Below, in pieces: positions 61,349-64,000 of a stretch of 64,000 nt of DNA. This DNA is from TMED14 sp002378565 (GTDB taxonomy: Bacteria; Bacteroidota; Bacteroidia; Flavobacteriales; Schleiferiaceae). Made by a program: the position numbers and the translations under genes. Under the pieces are notes generated by a model. That model was not told where the DNA came from. It ran no database searches and saw nothing but the letters and a program-made list of their open reading frames with translations. The stretch lies in contig OX044356.1 in assembly GCA_943846715.1 (NCBI GenBank), positions 1,364,001 through 1,428,000 of the forward strand, in the 5' to 3' direction. Each line of letters opens with the position of its first letter. Positions within the stretch are counted from its first letter, which is position 1.

Positions 61349-62317
61349 ATGAAGTCATTCAACACATCACTGGAACGCCATATTTTCCATCTGCTTTTTC
61401 AAGAAGATCGGGTAGATATCCCTGGCCTAGGTCGCTTTGACGCCGCCAAGTACGGCGCAAAGATTCAGTTAGAATCAGGCCTTTTTCTCCCTCCAGCTCG
61501 CAGACTTTCCTTTTCACCTGTCGCTGGGAAAAGTGAGACCTTGGTCAACCATTTGATGCGATTTGAAAGCCTGGATAATCACGCTGTAGACGTGATGCTT
61601 GGTTACCAAGTGCAACAATGGCAGCAAGCACTATCTGAAGGAAAGCGCCTTCGCCTTGACGGTTTAGGCACCTTAGCGAAAACAGGTTTGCAATGGGTAT
61701 TTCAACCAGCCATTGAAGCCAATTTCCTGCCAGAAGCTTATGGCCTTCCCATTTTCCGCGCCACCCCACTTGCCAACTTGGTGGTGCCTATCCGGACGGA
61801 AGAAATTGCCATCAAAACGCATTCATGGACTGCGCCTTTGCGTGCAGCAGCAGTTGTAACGGGAGCAGTGACCTTGCTAGCGCTAGGTGCCAGCAAAGCA
61901 GATTTCAGAGATATGGTGCAAAGCGCCTCGTTTGACCCCGCCACGGAATGGCGTGCATTCAGGTCCACCGCAAGCGACTGGATGGATGACGTCTTCGCTA
62001 AGGAAGCGAGCACGAGTGAAGTTGCCGTGGATGAACCCGTTGTCATTGAACGAGACATCATATTATCCGATGTAGAAATGGAACCCAGCAAGGAAGGTCC
62101 ACGGTTCTTTTTGATTGTAGGTGCCTTTTCCGAGGTGACTAATGCGCAGCGGCTTGAGGCCAAATTGCTCAACGATGGCTACCCTGCCACATGGATCAAG
62201 CCGGCCGTCGGATTGAACAAGGTGGCTATTAGAACCTTTGCCAGTCGAGAAGAAGCCAACAAGGCAAAGGCAGCCCTTAAGCCCTCCTACCCGGCCGTAT
62301 GGATTTACAGCGAATGA
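61349..62317 (+). CDS. HU-domain/SPOR-domain protein
   Basis: 322 residues. The N-terminal 140 residues form two HU/CCDC81-like domains (RHIFHLLFQEDRVDIPGLGRFD, LPPARRLSFSP; RLRLDGLGTLAKT). A single membrane helix follows at about 168-187 (LRAAAVVTGAVTLLALGAS), then an acidic linker and a C-terminal SPOR domain (FFLIVGAFSEVTNAQRLEAKL, to VWIYSE). SPOR domains bind denuded glycan strands at the division septum, so the topology is HU-like head in the cytoplasm and SPOR in the periplasm. Known architecture in Bacteroidota. ATG 61349. The stop overlaps the thioesterase start. Confidence 0.88.
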   Translation: MKSFNTSLERHIFHLLFQEDRVDIPGLGRFDAAKYGAKIQLESGLFLPPARRLSFSPVAGKSETLVNHLMRFESLDNHAVDVMLGYQVQQWQQALSEGKRLRLDGLGTLAKTGLQWVFQPAIEANFLPEAYGLPIFRATPLANLVVPIRTEEIAIKTHSWTAPLRAAAVVTGAVTLLALGASKADFRDMVQSASFDPATEWRAFRSTASDWMDDVFAKEASTSEVAVDEPVVIERDIILSDVEMEPSKEGPRFFLIVGAFSEVTNAQRLEAKLLNDGYPATWIKPAVGLNKVAIRTFASREEANKAKAALKPSYPAVWIYSE

Positions 62318-62832
62318 AAGCAAAGCATCCATCTGATTCGTTGACGATCATGACGGAACTCGTCTTGCCCAACGACACCAACAACCTGAACAACCTCTTT
62401 GGCGGGCAGCTGCTCAGCTGGATGGATCGGTGCTCAGCAATAGCCGCGCATCGCCACAGCAAGACCATCGTCGTTACTGCTTCAGTGAACAATGTCTCCT
62501 TCAAAAAGTCAATTCCCCAAGGGACAATCTTGACCATGGAAGCAAAGGTTTCAAGGGCATTCACTTCTTCCATGGAAATCTATGTGGACGTCTTCACGGA
62601 GTCCGATGATGAGACCCATGAACGCGTCAAATCCAATGAAGCCATGTACACATTTGTTGCCGTGGACAGCAAAGGCAAGAGCTGTCCCGTACCGCCCATC
62701 ATTCCCGTGACAGAGGAAGATAAAATTCGTTTTGATGGCGCCCTGCGCCGACGCCAATTGGCCTTGATTTTGTCGGGGAAAATGGAACCCTCAGAAGCCA
62801 CTGAACTCAGGGCACTGTTTGTTGAGGATTGA
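62314..62832 (+). CDS. Acyl-CoA thioesterase, hotdog fold
   Basis: 172 residues from ATG 62314, which overlaps the HU-SPOR stop (ATGA); an earlier in-frame ATG at 62299 is inside that gene. NDTNNLNNLFGGQLLSWMDRCSAIAAHRHS is the BACH/YciA-like hotdog motif (NNLFGGQLLSWMD with the catalytic Asp), and VNNVSFKKSIPQGTILTMEAKV follows. It hydrolyses acyl-CoA thioesters; chain length is not predictable here. Confidence 0.9.
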   Translation: MKAKHPSDSLTIMTELVLPNDTNNLNNLFGGQLLSWMDRCSAIAAHRHSKTIVVTASVNNVSFKKSIPQGTILTMEAKVSRAFTSSMEIYVDVFTESDDETHERVKSNEAMYTFVAVDSKGKSCPVPPIIPVTEEDKIRFDGALRRRQLALILSGKMEPSEATELRALFVED

Positions 62833-62869
62833 GCCCTTCAACCATGCAAGCACCCCATTGAACACACGG

Positions 62870-63769
62870 TCAAAAGAGCCATTTCAGCAACAGCATTGCA
62901 ATCACAATACTGGGCGAAAATGCAGTTTTCATCCATGGCTTGCGGATGTACGATTGCACATTGACCCATTGAGGTGCTAACGCCACGGCTAGCATTCCCA
63001 TCACCATGTGGTGATTTCCAATCCCTGAACAAGCCATCAGCACCATGCCCGTGATGGCCATGATGCTCAGAACCAATCCTCGCCGTTTGGCCCTTTTTGC
63101 AAAGCGCATGGCTGGGGGCAGTTGGATCAAGGCAAAGAAGGCAAGTAATAGAACCAAGCCCGCTTGCGGGCCAGGGACTGACCATGTCCACGCCATGCCT
63201 CGCAGTGGGTCCATCACAAGTGTCCTGCCACTGCACAGGGACCATAGCGTGGCTATCATCCACAAAATCACTGCCATGACAAGCCACGCTACGGCCACTT
63301 GCGCGACCTGTCTGAAGCCTGCTCCTCGCACGGTTAAGGGCGCAAGCAAGGCCAGTGGCAAGAGAATCAATGTGGACGGATCCACCAACACGAACAAGGC
63401 TGACAACATCCCAAGCATGGTGCAGTGGTGCCATGTAAACATGGTGAGCTGGTAGGCGCGGGCCATCCAGAATGTAGCAGCCAGAGCTCCAAGCAAGCTT
63501 GACCAGGTCCAAGCATCTGTAACCAGCATCAGACCCGACAAGGCAAAGAACCAGCCCAATACATGCTGACTTTTCAAGTACCCTGACCGGTAAACCAATG
63601 CGGCATTCGTGACCCAGGCCATGACACCCGTTGACAAGGCCAATGCCACCTTTTCAAGGCCATGCATGCCTGCTGGCAACCACAGCCAAGACAAGACCGC
63701 CACTGCAGCTATCAATAGCAGGCTGGTTGTGCTCTTATCTTGTGCAAATAATACCTGGGCTGTGCGCAT
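62870..63769 (-). CDS. DUF6427-like multi-spanning membrane protein
   Basis: 299 residues with about eight to nine hydrophobic spans (LLLIAAVAVLSWLW, LVDPSTLILLPLALLAPL, VAVAWLVMAVILWMIAT, GLVLLLAFFALIQLPPAM). The pattern VYRSGYLKSQHVLGWFF and WHHCTMLGMLSALFVLVDPS fits the DUF6427 family of Bacteroidota. A competing frame, 62838-63512 on the same strand, has no membrane pattern and is rejected. Divergent from the DUF6341 gene that follows. Function unknown. Confidence 0.72.
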   Translation of the reverse strand: MRTAQVLFAQDKSTTSLLLIAAVAVLSWLWLPAGMHGLEKVALALSTGVMAWVTNAALVYRSGYLKSQHVLGWFFALSGLMLVTDAWTWSSLLGALAATFWMARAYQLTMFTWHHCTMLGMLSALFVLVDPSTLILLPLALLAPLTVRGAGFRQVAQVAVAWLVMAVILWMIATLWSLCSGRTLVMDPLRGMAWTWSVPGPQAGLVLLLAFFALIQLPPAMRFAKRAKRRGLVLSIMAITGMVLMACSGIGNHHMVMGMLAVALAPQWVNVQSYIRKPWMKTAFSPSIVIAMLLLKWLF

Positions 63770-63807
63770 CTTAGGATGTAACTTTGCGTAAAATTACCAT
63801 TTCAGCT

Positions 63808-63978
63808 ATGTTGACACGCACGATTTTTGAAGGATTAGGAGATTTCATCACATGGGCAATGCAATTGTGGCCATGGATCGGGAACAATGCCAATATCCTT
63901 TTCTCTGTTGTGATCACAGTCGCCTTGATTTACTGGATTCGGCAGATGTTACAGCACCAGGCTGCAGGCGAAAAATAA
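63808..63978 (+). CDS. DUF6341-like small membrane protein
   Basis: 56 residues from ATG 63808 (an in-frame TTG at 63784 is unlikely). It reads LTRTIFEGLGDFITWAM, then a second helix FSVVITVALIYWIRQML. The F-E-G-(x)-W-(x)-N-N-(x)-F-(x)-YWI-Q order matches the DUF6341 family, which in Bacteroidota sits beside DUF6427. Role unknown. Its 3' flank runs to the window edge with no feature seen. Confidence 0.65.
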   Translation: MLTRTIFEGLGDFITWAMQLWPWIGNNANILFSVVITVALIYWIRQMLQHQAAGEK

Positions 63979-64000
63979 CATTTTTTCATAGGATGTCTTG

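Noticed and set aside
62838..63512. Minus-strand open frame of 224 codons over the DUF6427 gene
   Set aside because: It is in another frame of the same strand, has a His/Cys-rich composition with no domain, and the 62870-63769 frame has a clear membrane-protein pattern.

Overview
The window is a dense stretch of chromosome from a member of the Bacteroidota, most likely a marine-type Flavobacteriales (a Schleiferiaceae, Cryomorphaceae or Crocinitomicaceae relative; this placement is an inference). The signs are secreted proteins with type IX secretion (T9SS) type A C-terminal domains, a TonB receptor with an N-terminal carboxypeptidase-regulatory-like domain, a single-anchor type B succinate dehydrogenase (sdhCAB), an HU-SPOR division protein, the clade-restricted DUF4271, DUF6427 and DUF6341 families, almost no Shine-Dalgarno sites, and several promoters of the Bacteroidota form TTG-N(about 20)-TAnnTTTG. 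Base composition is near 50% GC. Start-stop overlaps of the ATGA, GTGA, TTGA and TAATG kind are very common. I see no rRNA, CRISPR array, transposase, integrase or prophage gene, and no gene-free stretch longer than about 170 bases.

Layout. 1-825: end of the ATP synthase operon (atpD 3' end, atpC). 887-4561: TonB receptor, DUF4271 membrane protein, hemD and rnpA. 4519-7312 (minus): tdk, alr and an O-antigen-ligase-like membrane protein. 7370-9732: a conserved hypothetical, rsmI, and a DAHP synthase/chorismate mutase fusion. 9733-10690: a conspicuously AT-rich island with one T9SS cargo gene, abutting recJ, which has no ATG start. 10704-14331: recJ, trmB, an alkyltransferase-like protein, a YjbR-like protein and a DUF502 membrane protein. 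14440-14525: tRNA-Ser(GGA), minus strand. 14622-15200: thioredoxin-like protein.

15203-28225 is a long minus-strand run: a sensor kinase, hemW, a cyclase-family hydrolase, an RND/MMPL exporter, rfbA, a polyprenyl diphosphate synthase, sucA, odhB, a TatD nuclease and a type I asparaginase. 28314-29770 carries a secreted choice-of-anchor V protein and a small beta-barrel protein. 29907-34341 (minus) carries a Xaa-Pro aminopeptidase, a methyltransferase, an atypical SDR and an ALDH8-like aldehyde dehydrogenase. 34432-37877 is sdhCAB. 37939-42524 has lipoproteins, thiL, gdhA and an acidic barrel protein. 42651-50084 has RNase R, an M1 peptidase, an MBL hydrolase, tadA and aspS. 50149-54657 is a giant sortilin-like T9SS protein. 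54769-58714 has purQ, a lamin-tail-domain protein and asd. 58745-63978 has an OMP beta-barrel receptor, an HU-SPOR protein, an acyl-CoA thioesterase, and the DUF6427 and DUF6341 proteins.

Functionally the window is mostly core metabolism: oxidative phosphorylation, TCA-cycle complexes, heme, aromatic amino acid, thiamine, purine and lysine/threonine branch points, tRNA and rRNA modification, RNA decay and envelope building. Surface and secreted proteins typical of a particle- or polymer-associated heterotroph are interleaved with it. I did not find a convincing wholly new system. The most unusual spots are the AT-rich island that appears to have replaced the recJ 5' end, the rfbA/isoprenoid synthase/RND exporter cassette, and several poorly characterised conserved pairs.
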